DNA of 64,000 bases from Variovorax paradoxus (GCF_000834655.1 NZ_JXQQ01000119.1:124001-188000); one strand, 5' to 3'. Positions 24,779-32,384 are shown, numbered from the stretch's first letter. The notes: generated by a model not told the origin, from the letters alone. Numbers and translations: made by a program.

Positions 24779-25418
24779 GCTTCACCGACGAAAAGATGGA
24801 AGCCGCGAGGATGCCACGGGGACGGCTTTTCATTTCCAATTGAAAGAATGCATTGAGCATTCGGTGCTGGAGTTGCTGGAGCGCCATTTGATCTGGCGAC
24901 TGTGGCAGGAAGACCTCAAGGTCCACACGATCACCAGTCGTGAATGGCAACCGATTCCCGGCTCCGTGCGTTGCGTGATCGCCGAAAGGTTGCCGTTCTG
25001 CCTCGCCATATGCGCAACAGACAGCTTCATAGGAATCGGCGCCAAATTGTCGACCAGCATTCAGGCTGCGCTGGAAGGCGCGATCGCCGAGGCGATCATG
25101 ATTCACGATGACTATGCAACGCCCAATTCCCGCGCCGCGCCGCGCCATCAAGAGACGGTGCTAGCGATGCACGATGCTCGCCGTCGTATGCAGGTACTCG
25201 GCCATGTCAAGAAGCTTCCGGCAAGTCAGCACGAACTTGATTTGTCGATGTCGATCAACTTCGGCGCCCTGGCGGCGCGCCTACACGGAGAAGCTGGGGA
25301 AATCTGGACGGCAACGCTTCCCTGCCAGAGCGGATATTGCACAAAGTCGCGCTCCGACTCATTGCGCCACTATAAAGACCCCGGCAGGACCGGAATTCCA
25401 TCCATCCCCATGCTATGA
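24684..25418 (+). CDS. YcaO-like protein, main (C-terminal) part
   Basis: The product has 244 aa from the ATG at 24684, which has GGGAG 7 bases upstream. DATGTAFHFQLKECIEHSVL then ELLERH (residues 44-68) matches the central YcaO motif (s-T-G-x-A, then E-x-x-E-R). GIGAKLSTSIQAALEGAIAE then A (117-137) matches the third motif. The region corresponding to the first YcaO motif is missing from this frame but present in the overlapping 5' frame, so the gene is probably split by a frameshift. YcaO enzymes activate peptide backbone amides with ATP to form azolines, thioamides or amidines. With no Cys or Ser in the core peptide, azoline chemistry is nearly excluded. The stop overlaps the next start (ATGA). 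Confidence 0.6.
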   Translation: MSTYGHIRQYPTVPILTQEFYSGTQKETTGPELHRRKDGSREDATGTAFHFQLKECIEHSVLELLERHLIWRLWQEDLKVHTITSREWQPIPGSVRCVIAERLPFCLAICATDSFIGIGAKLSTSIQAALEGAIAEAIMIHDDYATPNSRAAPRHQETVLAMHDARRRMQVLGHVKKLPASQHELDLSMSINFGALAARLHGEAGEIWTATLPCQSGYCTKSRSDSLRHYKDPGRTGIPSIPML

Positions 25419-25981
25419 ATATCACTGACGTACAACTTCAGATCCTGCGTATCGACGCAGGCAGCGAACCCGAGCGGTGCGATGGGTCCACTGTCCGCGT
25501 GATCTTCGAGGTGGGCGGTTCGTCGTTCTTGGCGAGCTATTCGAGAGGACCCCGAATCTTCACGTCGCAAGCATCCCGTCGCATGCTGGTGACTAAATTG
25601 CTGGCAGACGTCATCAGCCCGCACACGGTGATTTCCAAGCTGTCGGAAGTCGACGCATCAACGGCGGTAATTCGGCTGTTGCCCCGCAGCGAATCTGCCC
25701 TGGCGACTTGGCGCTCTTCGATGTCCAGTCTTCACGCACAAGCGGTCGAGTCCATCGGGCAAGAAGGTGTTTTGTGCGAAAGCTGGTTTTCTTTTTACAT
25801 CGACGACGACGCCTTTCTTTTCGCGGTCATGTTGCGGTCGATCGGAATCCGCGCCGAGGAAAAGGACGCGACTTCGGACCTGGAGATCGACCGTCACCAC
25901 CGGGCTTTCAAGGCATCCTGGGATCGAACACTGCGTATTGCGTGCCGGCCGTGGATGACGCACACGAAGATTCAAGACTAG
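25415..25981 (+). CDS. RiPP-cluster accessory protein (C-terminal part DUF6176-like)
   Basis: The product has 188 aa with a 4-bp overlap with the YcaO gene, while its stop is immediately followed by the HlyD start, so it belongs to the operon. The N-terminal 90 residues are beta-rich (VQLQILRIDAG, VRVIFEVGGSSF). The C-terminal part (GQEGVLCESWFSFYIDDDAF, then EIDRHHRAFKASW) resembles the dimeric alpha/beta-barrel DUF6176 pattern. It has no catalytic signature. It could be a recognition or scaffold protein for the precursor, by position only. Confidence 0.7.
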   Translation: MNITDVQLQILRIDAGSEPERCDGSTVRVIFEVGGSSFLASYSRGPRIFTSQASRRMLVTKLLADVISPHTVISKLSEVDASTAVIRLLPRSESALATWRSSMSSLHAQAVESIGQEGVLCESWFSFYIDDDAFLFAVMLRSIGIRAEEKDATSDLEIDRHHRAFKASWDRTLRIACRPWMTHTKIQD

Positions 25982-27271
25982 ATGTCCAAGAATCCTGGAC
26001 CGTTCCGCGCGGATGCTATTGCTTCTCGCAGCGCGAACCAGATAGGCGCCGCGCTGCTTTCCCGGCCCAAGACCTTCAGTCTGATGGTGACGATCGTCGG
26101 TCTGGTCGTTGCAGCACTGATTCTGATGATGGTGTTCGTGGAGTACACCTCCCGGGCGACGGTCGGGGGAATCATCCTGCCGAGCGCAGGGCTGGTGAAG
26201 ATCTACACACCCCAGGCTGGAACGCTGTCGCACATCAAGGTCAAGGATGGATCTTTCGTTCGCAAGGGACAGCCCTTGTTCACCATTTCGAACGACAAGC
26301 ATGCGAATGCGAAGGAGAGCACGCAGGCGTCGCTCAGCAACCTGAATGGCAAGAAACTCAGGATCTTGACCGAGCAACGCGGACGAGCTGTCGAAATCAC
26401 GTCCAGCCAGAACAAATCGTTGAAGGAAACGGAAGCACAGTTGACGGCGGAGATCACGAATCTTCAAAAACAAGTGCTGCTCAAAAGACAACGGCTGTCG
26501 CTCACGCAGCAAAATGCCTCCCGTTATGAATCGCTGAAGCAGCAAGGATTCATATCCAACGAGATGCTGATGGACAAAACGCGCGACGGCCTCGAGCAAG
26601 AGGAATTGCTGACCGCCCTAGAGCGAGACGAAATCGACAAGCAGGGGCTGCTGCGCAATAACCGGGCTGAACAAAATCTCAATGCTGTCAGGCTCGACAG
26701 CCAGTTGCTCCAGCTTGACAGGGAAATCGCCGATCTAGAGCAGGAGTCCATCGAGAACTCCAACAAGTATGAACTGACAGTCAGTGCGCCGGACGATGGT
26801 CGACTGGTCGGTTTCACTGCGCGGCGCGGCGACACAGTGACAGGCCAGCGCGCTTTGGCGAACCTGATTCCGCTCGATTCCCCGCTGCAAGCGGAGCTTT
26901 TTGCCAACAGCCGGGCCATGGGCTTCATGCGCCCCGGTGCGATAGTGTCGCTGCGGCTGCAGGCTTATCCATACCAGAAGTTCGGGACGGTGACCGGCAC
27001 AGTTCGCGATATCTCCGATGCCCCGATCTCGACGGTCGATCTAGGCCTCGGATTTGTGCCCATGATCGACGGCAAGCGATCGACGGACGAAGGCCTGTAC
27101 AGGGTGACTGTCGAACTGCGCTCCCAGACCATCCAGGTGGCGGCCCGGCCCGAGCCGCTGCGCGTCGGCCTGCTGGTTGACGGCGACGTGTTCCTGGAGA
27201 CCAGACGTCTTTACGAATGGGCGCTCGAGCCGCTTTTCGGTTTGAGGAACAGAGGCGCGTACGTCCAATGA
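25982..27271 (+). CDS. HlyD-family periplasmic adaptor of the peptide exporter
   Basis: The product has 429 aa: a cytoplasmic N-terminal stretch, one membrane helix (FSLMVTIVGLVVAALILMM, residues 33-51), a lipoyl-like beta segment (GLVKIYTPQAGTLSHIKVKD, residues 76-95), a long coiled coil (about 110-240) and a beta-barrel part containing LVGFTARRGDTVTG. This is the membrane-fusion protein architecture of type I secretion (CvaA/HlyD). It starts directly after the accessory gene and overlaps the ABC transporter gene by 4 bp. It would link the exporter to an outer-membrane channel encoded elsewhere. Confidence 0.92.
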   Translation: MSKNPGPFRADAIASRSANQIGAALLSRPKTFSLMVTIVGLVVAALILMMVFVEYTSRATVGGIILPSAGLVKIYTPQAGTLSHIKVKDGSFVRKGQPLFTISNDKHANAKESTQASLSNLNGKKLRILTEQRGRAVEITSSQNKSLKETEAQLTAEITNLQKQVLLKRQRLSLTQQNASRYESLKQQGFISNEMLMDKTRDGLEQEELLTALERDEIDKQGLLRNNRAEQNLNAVRLDSQLLQLDREIADLEQESIENSNKYELTVSAPDDGRLVGFTARRGDTVTGQRALANLIPLDSPLQAELFANSRAMGFMRPGAIVSLRLQAYPYQKFGTVTGTVRDISDAPISTVDLGLGFVPMIDGKRSTDEGLYRVTVELRSQTIQVAARPEPLRVGLLVDGDVFLETRRLYEWALEPLFGLRNRGAYVQ

Positions 27272-29397
27272 AAACACTGAACCAACTGTCCTCGGGTTGG
27301 CGTCGCGCTTTTCCCACGATTCTTCAGAGCGAGAACTCCGAGTGCGGATTGGCTTGCCTAGCCATGGTCGCCACCTTCCATGGCCACGCCGTGGACCTGC
27401 AAACACTACGGCGCAGATTTCCGATCTCGCTCAAGGGACTGAACTTCAGTCAACTCATGCATCTGGCGACACGGCTGAAGATGGTGAGCCGGCCTCTGAA
27501 GCTGGACATGGATGGCGTCGAGCACCTCACGCTTCCCTGCATCCTTCATTGGAACTTCCAGCATTTCGTGGTGCTGACCGAGTACCGCGGCAGCAGCGCG
27601 GTGATTTGCGATCCCGCCGTCGGTCAGCGACAGATCTCGATTGCGGAGCTGTCACGATGCTTCACGGGCGCGGCGCTCGAACTCTATCCGGACACGGGCT
27701 TCGTCAAGCAGGCGCCCGCGCCCCGCGTCCGCATCCGTGACCTGATGGGCAGGACCATCGGGCTGCGTCGTTCCCTGGGACAAATCGCATTCATGGCACT
27801 GGCGGCGGAGATGTTCTCGCTGCTGATGCCCTTCTACGTTCAGTGGATCGTGGATCGCGGCATCCCGGCGGGCGACAAATCGCTGATCGGCACGCTGGCC
27901 TTGTGCTTCATCGGCATGTGCCTGCTGCAGAACGGCATCACTGCCGCCAGGGGCTGGATGATGATCCACCTCAACACGTCTCTGGGTTTCCAATGGAAGA
28001 ACGGCGTGTTCTCCCACCTGCTGAACCTGCCGCTGGGCTTCTTTCAGAAGCGCCATCTGGGCGACGTGCTTTCCAGGACGTCCGCAGTCGACTCGATCCA
28101 GAAGACGCTTACGACTTCGTTCCTCGATGCGATTCTCGATGGCTCCATGGCGATCGCGACAGGCATCGCGATGTTGCTTTACGGCGGGACACTTTTCATA
28201 CCGGTCGCGCTCTCGGTGATCGCATACGTGCTTGTGCGATCGACGGTGTACCGCTACTCCTGGGCGGCCAACACTGAAGCGATTGTGCATGCGGCGAAGC
28301 AGAACTCGTTCTTTCTGGAAACCATACGCGGGATCCGGGCAATCAGTCTCTTCGGCAAGCGGGAAGAACGAAGAGCGACGTGGCTGGGCATGCTGGTCAA
28401 TCAGCTGAATGCCGGACTAAGAGCTGAAAGAGCGACGCTCGTCATCAAAAACGCGGCGCCATGCATCTTTGGCGTGGAGCGGATCATCACCGTGTGGTGG
28501 GCTGCGAATCTCGCGCTGGAAGGCACGATTTCCATCGGTGTGCTGATGGGCTTTCTTGCCTACAGGGAGCAGTTCTCCGGCCGGGTCCAAGCACTGATCG
28601 ACAACTATTTCGAAGTCCGAATGCTTCGGCTGCAAGGCGAGCGTCTCGCCGACATCGTCCACACCGAGCAGGAGGAAAACGATGACGCTTCGGACTTTGA
28701 CCTTGGAGAGTTGCGTCATTTCAAACTGGAAGTGCATGACGTCTCATTCCGTTATTCGAGGTTCGACCGGCTGATTCTGGAGAAGGTGAGCCTGCAGGTC
28801 GAGGAGGGGGAGTCGCTCGCCATCGTGGGGCCATCGGGCAGCGGCAAGAGCAGTCTGTTGAACCTGCTGATCGGGGCCCTTCCTCCAACCAGCGGAAAGA
28901 TCCTGGTGGGAGGCGTAGATATCGCGAATATCGGCAAGAAGAAATATCGCGACTTGGTGGGCGTTGTCATGCAGGATGACTCATTGTTCTCCGGGTCCAT
29001 TGCGGACAACATTTCTTTCTTTACCGAATCCGCGTCGCGCGAGGACATCGAGCAGTGCGCCAAGCTGGCCGCGATCCACACCGACATCATGATGTTTCCG
29101 ATGGGATACGAGACCCTGGTGGGAGACATGGGAAGCACGCTGTCAGGAGGACAAAAGCAGCGAATCTTGCTTGCCCGGAGCATTTTCAAGAAGCCGAAAA
29201 TCCTGATCCTGGATGAAGCCACCAGCCACCTAGACGTCGAATTGGAGAGGCAGGTGAACGCAGCTATCAGGTCGTTGCGCATCACCCGGATTATCGTTGC
29301 CCACAGGCCGGAGACAATCGCTTCGGCCGACAGGATTGTCCACCTCGTGAATGGCCGCTTGGTCGAGAGCGAAGCGGCCGAGGTTCAATCCGCCTGA
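27268..29397 (+). CDS. C39-peptidase-containing ABC transporter (peptide maturation and export)
   Basis: The product has 709 aa from the ATG overlapping the HlyD stop. Residues 15-135 form a C39 peptidase domain: catalytic Cys26 in SECGLACLAM, His99 in NFQHFVVL, Asp115 in CDPAVGQ. Six membrane helices follow (about 165-440), then an ATPase with Walker A GPSGSGKSS, signature LSGGQ, Walker B ILILDEA and a switch His. Enzymes of this CvaB type cut leader peptides after Gly-Gly while exporting the core. The only double-glycine peptide found nearby is the 58-aa product of 23216-23392. All catalytic residues are intact. Confidence 0.95.
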   Translation: MKTLNQLSSGWRRAFPTILQSENSECGLACLAMVATFHGHAVDLQTLRRRFPISLKGLNFSQLMHLATRLKMVSRPLKLDMDGVEHLTLPCILHWNFQHFVVLTEYRGSSAVICDPAVGQRQISIAELSRCFTGAALELYPDTGFVKQAPAPRVRIRDLMGRTIGLRRSLGQIAFMALAAEMFSLLMPFYVQWIVDRGIPAGDKSLIGTLALCFIGMCLLQNGITAARGWMMIHLNTSLGFQWKNGVFSHLLNLPLGFFQKRHLGDVLSRTSAVDSIQKTLTTSFLDAILDGSMAIATGIAMLLYGGTLFIPVALSVIAYVLVRSTVYRYSWAANTEAIVHAAKQNSFFLETIRGIRAISLFGKREERRATWLGMLVNQLNAGLRAERATLVIKNAAPCIFGVERIITVWWAANLALEGTISIGVLMGFLAYREQFSGRVQALIDNYFEVRMLRLQGERLADIVHTEQEENDDASDFDLGELRHFKLEVHDVSFRYSRFDRLILEKVSLQVEEGESLAIVGPSGSGKSSLLNLLIGALPPTSGKILVGGVDIANIGKKKYRDLVGVVMQDDSLFSGSIADNISFFTESASREDIEQCAKLAAIHTDIMMFPMGYETLVGDMGSTLSGGQKQRILLARSIFKKPKILILDEATSHLDVELERQVNAAIRSLRITRIIVAHRPETIASADRIVHLVNGRLVESEAAEVQSA

Positions 29398-29895
29398 ACT
29401 TCTAGCTCAGAGCAGAGCCGGTCAAGTGCAGCGTCCTGGCGGCGCTTGAGTTGCAACCGAACAGCCATCCGCGGAGATCCAATTCACATGTATTGACGGC
29501 TGCAGGGCGCGGGGCTTGTGGCGTCACCAAGACAACTCGGGCGCGGCGGCATAGTCCGCCGGTCATTCGGCATGCTCTTTTGACCTGCCCCCCTCCGAGC
29601 CGTATCAGCGTCATGGCGAAGGAAATTTCCAGCCTCGGCTGAAAACTGATCGACTGCGAGGGGCAGATGAAACCCGGCGGCAGGGGGACCCGTGATGCCC
29701 GCAAGTGAAATGCCTGTAGGGCGACTAATGTTCAGTGCCGCTCACGTTTGTTCGCTTGGCGCAAAACTGGCGCACCGCGATGTCGAAAATCGACAATTCG
29801 AGACCTTCCGATTCGGTCCTACACTGCGGTTTTCTTGTTTAGAATCAAGACCTTATCAACTCAACTTCAGAACGCCCATAGGCGCTCCGAGTCGC
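29398..29895. other. Gene-free right end of the island
   Basis: About 500 bases without a supported coding region. Open frames here lack ribosome-binding sites or run into the att repeat. The only structure recognised is the candidate integrase arm site near the att repeat. Confidence 0.6.
29756..29774 (+). promoter_or_regulatory. Candidate integrase arm-type site, right end
   Basis: TTGGCGCAAAACTGGCGCA matches the left site at 20022-20040 at 17 of 19 positions in the same orientation. It ends 122 bp before the att repeat. Confidence 0.5.
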
Positions 29896-29946
29896 CTCTT
29901 AATCCGTAGGTCGAGTGTTCGAGTCACTCAGGGCCCACCACCAACA
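29896..29946 (+). repeat. attR: displaced tRNA-Lys 3' end
   Basis: This is identical over 51 bases to 19869-19919. The 5' half of a tRNA is absent upstream, so it is a relic of integration and not a second tRNA gene. Confidence 0.93.
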
Positions 29947-29965
29947 TGGCGGAAACGCTGAAAAA

Positions 29966-29998
29966 GCCTGCTACCTCACCGGTAGCAGGCTTTTTTAT
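29966..29998 (+). terminator. Original tRNA-Lys terminator, now right of the island
   Basis: GCCTGCTACC and GGTAGCAGGC form a perfect 10-bp stem, followed by TTTTTT. It probably ended the tRNA-Lys transcript before island insertion, and may now serve the convergent gene 30012-30434. Confidence 0.85.
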
Positions 29999-30011
29999 TT
30001 GCTCGCCGGCC

Positions 30012-30434
30012 TCATAGCGAACCCGCCCCACCCTGCCGCGTGATCCAGTCATCGACGAAATGCGCGAGCACCTCGCGTTTCTCGCCGATCTCGGCTGCCA
30101 GATATTGGCGTGCGTGTTCCTGTGCCAACTCATTCGACAGGAACCACTGCTCCCGCTCGGGGCTGCCTTGCGGCGGTGGTGTACCCCAGGTCGCAACACT
30201 CTTGCCCAGGAAAGCTTCGGTGACCGGCAGCCGCCCATCGGTCTTGCCGATGTCGAACAACGCATTGCGCGGACCACCGAGCGCGACGCGCACCTGGACG
30301 ATGTCGCTCTCCGCATGAACAGACGCGCCGAGCCCACCCGCTTGATGCACCTGCCAGAGCTGCTCCGCGGAAGCATTGCGAACCCAGCTTTCAAGCGCTC
30401 GCGTCAAACTCTCGAGGATGATTTCTTTGTTCAT
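30012..30434 (-). CDS. Hypothetical protein
   Basis: The product has 140 aa and is soluble. It begins MNKEIILESLTRALESWV and has a Trp/Pro-containing middle (VATWGTPPPQGSPEREQW) and a helical C terminus. No family is recognised. The codon usage is chromosome-like and the end lies next to a strong terminator, which supports a real gene. It lies just outside the island. Confidence 0.65.
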   Translation of the reverse strand: MNKEIILESLTRALESWVRNASAEQLWQVHQAGGLGASVHAESDIVQVRVALGGPRNALFDIGKTDGRLPVTEAFLGKSVATWGTPPPQGSPEREQWFLSNELAQEHARQYLAAEIGEKREVLAHFVDDWITRQGGAGSL

Positions 30435-30439
30435 GTATG

Positions 30440-30612
30440 CACTATTTCACATTTAGGGCTATCGGTTCTGCTCTTCGCCTACGCGAATCCACAAAGTTCA
30501 GTACCTGACATGGCATCTTGTACCTGCTGTCACGCACCACAACAATCAGGATTACAGGGACATCAACTTCGAAGCAGCAAGCTCGTTGGACCCGCTTCGG
30601 CGGGTTATTTTT
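30440..30612 (+). ncRNA. Possible small RNA ending in an orphan terminator
   Basis: ACCCGC-TTCG-GCGGGT at 30590-30605 followed by TATTTTTT is a strong plus-strand terminator. No plus-strand gene precedes it; the nearest gene (30012-30434) points the other way. An unannotated short RNA in this 170-base spacer would explain it. Its 5' end is not known. Confidence 0.3.
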
Positions 30613-30706
30613 TGCCCTCCAGCATCCAGGCCGCGCAGCGATGTCCGGCGACAACACAATCCGCGGGCCTGGCGAGGTGGCTGTTGGCCTGCGCTATATT
30701 TCTCCC

Positions 30707-30883
30707 ATGGAAAAGGCGTCCGACATAGGCAAACCCACCGTCCCCATCGACCTGATCGGGCCGGAACACTGGGGCCGCTCCAAGCGCGGCAATGGTCGGG
30801 TCACCAAAGTTCTCTGCATCATCGTCGGCGGCCTCGCGGCGGCGGGGGTGATCGCCTACCGCGTGTTCGGCGTCGGCCGCTGA
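30707..30883 (+). CDS. Short single-helix membrane protein
   Basis: The product has 58 aa. A polar N terminus (MEKASDIGKPTVPIDLIGPE) is followed by a basic patch and one membrane helix (VLCIIVGGLAAAGVIAYRVF). A TATATT box lies about 8 bases before the ATG, so the message may be nearly leaderless. A strong terminator follows at once. An upstream in-frame ATG at 30641 is an alternative start. Function unknown. Confidence 0.5.
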   Translation: MEKASDIGKPTVPIDLIGPEHWGRSKRGNGRVTKVLCIIVGGLAAAGVIAYRVFGVGR

Positions 30884-30901
30884 GCATTCCGTTCGACCGA
30901 C

Positions 30902-30936
30902 AAAAAGCCCGCCGTCCAACGACAGCGGGCTTTTTT
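30902..30936. terminator. Bidirectional terminator
   Basis: AAAAGCCCGC pairs with GCGGGCTTTT, with A and T tracts on both sides. It ends the small membrane-protein gene on the plus strand and the HNH gene on the minus strand. Confidence 0.85.
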
Positions 30937-30970
30937 CATGCGGGTCGAGCCAATGCACGTCATCGCCCTG

Positions 30971-31534
30971 TCACTGAAGACGCGAGCCCTTGGGCAGCCG
31001 TTTGGCGAGCCACTCGTGCACGTCCGCACGGATGTTGCGGCCTTCGAGAAGGAAGTTCTCGAAACGACTCGGCACGTACGGCAAATACACCAACGGCATG
31101 CCTGCTTCCTCCGGCGTCCGCGCGGCCTTCTTGTTGTTGCAGACGGCGCACGCGCTCACCAGGTTGGTCCAGGTCCACGGACCGCCGCGCGATTCGGGCA
31201 GCACGTGCTCGCATTGCAGGTCGCGCTCGTGGAACACGCCCGCGCAATACGCGCAGGTGTGGCGGTCGCGACGCACCAGCTTGCCCTTCGTGACACCGGA
31301 CACCACGTCGAACAGGTTGATCTTCGAGGCGCCGCGCAGCGCGATGATCGGCGCCACCTCGATGCGCGACTGCACACCGCGCGCAACGTTGAAACCGCCG
31401 CGCAGCGTGGCCAGCGGCAGGACGCCGTCTTCCCACGCGACCGATCCGGTGGCGTAGTGCAGCGCCGCCTGCTCCAGCGAAATCCAGGCTTGCGGCGTGC
31501 CCTGAATGTCGAGTTGCAGGACGTGAGGTTGCAT
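30971..31534 (-). CDS. HNH endonuclease family protein
   Basis: The product has 187 aa. The HNH zinc site is clear: RHTCAYCAGVFHERDLQCEH then VLPESRGG, the TWTNLVSACAVCNNKKA segment with two CxxC pairs, and His and Asn in the expected order (residues about 90-140). The N-terminal 80 residues (VLQLDIQGTPQAWISLEQAA) form an extra domain found in related cyanobacterial/proteobacterial HNH proteins. It would cut DNA with a divalent metal. No partner methylase is nearby, so it is not an evident restriction system. It lies beside two tRNA genes. Confidence 0.88.
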   Translation of the reverse strand: MQPHVLQLDIQGTPQAWISLEQAALHYATGSVAWEDGVLPLATLRGGFNVARGVQSRIEVAPIIALRGASKINLFDVVSGVTKGKLVRRDRHTCAYCAGVFHERDLQCEHVLPESRGGPWTWTNLVSACAVCNNKKAARTPEEAGMPLVYLPYVPSRFENFLLEGRNIRADVHEWLAKRLPKGSRLQ

Positions 31535-31586
31535 GATGGCTCGCCTCCTTTTGCGGCGATGGTCGAATGAGCGAAGAAAGAAGAGG

Positions 31587-31661
31587 TGGGGTACACGAAC
31601 GGAATCGAACCGTCGTCAGCGGGATCACAACCCGCGGCTCTGCCGTTGAGCTACGTGCACC
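31587..31661 (-). tRNA. tRNA-His(GTG)
   Basis: Read on the minus strand, the cloverleaf has an 8-bp acceptor stem including the extra G(-1) typical of tRNA-His (GGTGCACG / CGTGTACC), anticodon loop TTGTGAT with anticodon GTG, T loop TTCGATT and encoded CCA. Confidence 0.95.
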
Positions 31662-31689
31662 GTAAAGAGAAGAATGCCGATTCGGGCCG

Positions 31690-31896
31690 CTACCACTCGC
31701 CCACTTCGCGGACGCGCTGGTCGAGATCGAGGCACTCGCGCAGGCGCGAATGGCCCTGCGAAGCGGACGAGTTCGCCACTGCATGCTGCGCATCGGCACC
31801 GATGCCGAATCGACGAAGGAAGGCGAGCACCATGCGGCTGCGCGGCTGGGCCGGGCGCACGGTGATCATCCGGATCGGGGTGTTGCGCTTGCGCAT
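31690..31896 (-). CDS. Small basic hypothetical protein between two tRNA genes
   Basis: The product has 68 aa from an ATG with AAGGAG at 6 bases, a strong ribosome-binding site. The N terminus is very basic (MRKRNTPIRMITVRPAQPRS), followed by a helical hydrophobic segment (MVLAFLRRFGIGA). No family recognised. It lies in the same orientation as the flanking tRNA-Arg (upstream) and tRNA-His (downstream), so all three may share a transcript. Confidence 0.55.
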   Translation of the reverse strand: MRKRNTPIRMITVRPAQPRSRMVLAFLRRFGIGADAQHAVANSSASQGHSRLRECLDLDQRVREVGEW

Positions 31897-31933
31897 GGTG
31901 ACTCCTTGGTTGTGGCTGACGGCAAAACACAAG

Positions 31934-32010
31934 TGGCCCCACGTGCACGACTCGAACGTGCAACCCCTTGCTTCGTAGGCAAGTGCTCTGATCCATTGAG
32001 CTAACGCGGG
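31934..32010 (-). tRNA. tRNA-Arg(ACG)
   Basis: Read on the minus strand, the cloverleaf has 77 nt with encoded CCA. The acceptor stem is CCCGCGT / ACGTGGG, the anticodon stem CTTGC/GCAAG encloses CTACGAA (anticodon ACG, read as ICG), and the T arm is GCACGTTCGAGTCGTGC. Confidence 0.95.
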
Positions 32011-32309
32011 ATAAAAAACAAAAGTGTCCGGTTACGAGTTCCGGCGCCGCCCAATCTTTGCGGCCGGTTTCCGCGGAAGGACCATCTGCAATGGCCCGGT
32101 TCCGCTCGGGTTCGGTGCGAAAAAACGAATGACCGCCTTTCCATTTCGGTTGTGTCCTCACGCGACGGACAGCGCGCTGGGCGCTGCCCCGTACGACGTC
32201 GCTGCACAGGAGGGATCAGTTCCTGCACATCCCGCCAGACCGTCTACGCGGTGGGTCCTGGCGGTGTGGTGAAGGCACACCCGAAATGGCAAAAGCACGA
32301 CAAACAAAA
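32011..32309. other. Spacer without supported gene
   Basis: Several short frames overlap here, but none has a good ribosome-binding site or recognisable product. The promoter of the tRNA-Arg transcript should lie at the left end of this spacer. Confidence 0.5.
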
Positions 32310-32355
32310 CAAAAACAAAACAAAAAGGCCCGGAAACCTTTCGGTGTCCGGGCCT
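32310..32355 (-). terminator. Intrinsic terminator (minus strand)
   Basis: AGGCCCGG pairs with CCGGGCCT. In the minus direction the stem runs into TTTTTGTTTTG. It ends the small gene 32385-32588. Confidence 0.8.
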
Positions 32356-32384
32356 CTGCTGGAGAGAGCTTGGAAGGTATGCGC

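Larger units (their letters stand above)
19869..29946. mobile_element. Genomic island integrated at tRNA-Lys (attL to attR, about 10 kb)
   Basis: It is bounded by an exact 51-bp direct repeat of the tRNA-Lys 3' end at 19869-19919 and 29896-29946. A tyrosine integrase gene starts 160 bp inside the left end and points inwards, the usual layout for tRNA-integrating elements. The cargo comprises two orphan genes, an IS remnant and a RiPP biosynthesis/export cluster. No replication, conjugation or phage structural gene is visible. The integrase reading frame is broken, so the island may be immobile now. The part from about 22.7 to 24.5 kb is visibly A+T-richer than the chromosome. Confidence 0.9.

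Noticed and set aside
29896..29946. Second tRNA-Lys gene
   Set aside because: Only the 3' part from the anticodon loop is present, without acceptor 5' strand or D arm. It is the attR copy.
29692..29961. 89-codon open frame across the right island end
   Set aside because: It runs through the att repeat, has no ribosome-binding site and no recognisable product.
30971..31534. HNH gene as part of a restriction-modification or anti-phage system
   Set aside because: No methyltransferase, helicase or other defence gene is next to it, only tRNA and small genes.
31625..32161. 178-codon minus-strand open frame
   Set aside because: It passes through the complete tRNA-Arg gene and part of tRNA-His, so it cannot be a normal coding gene.
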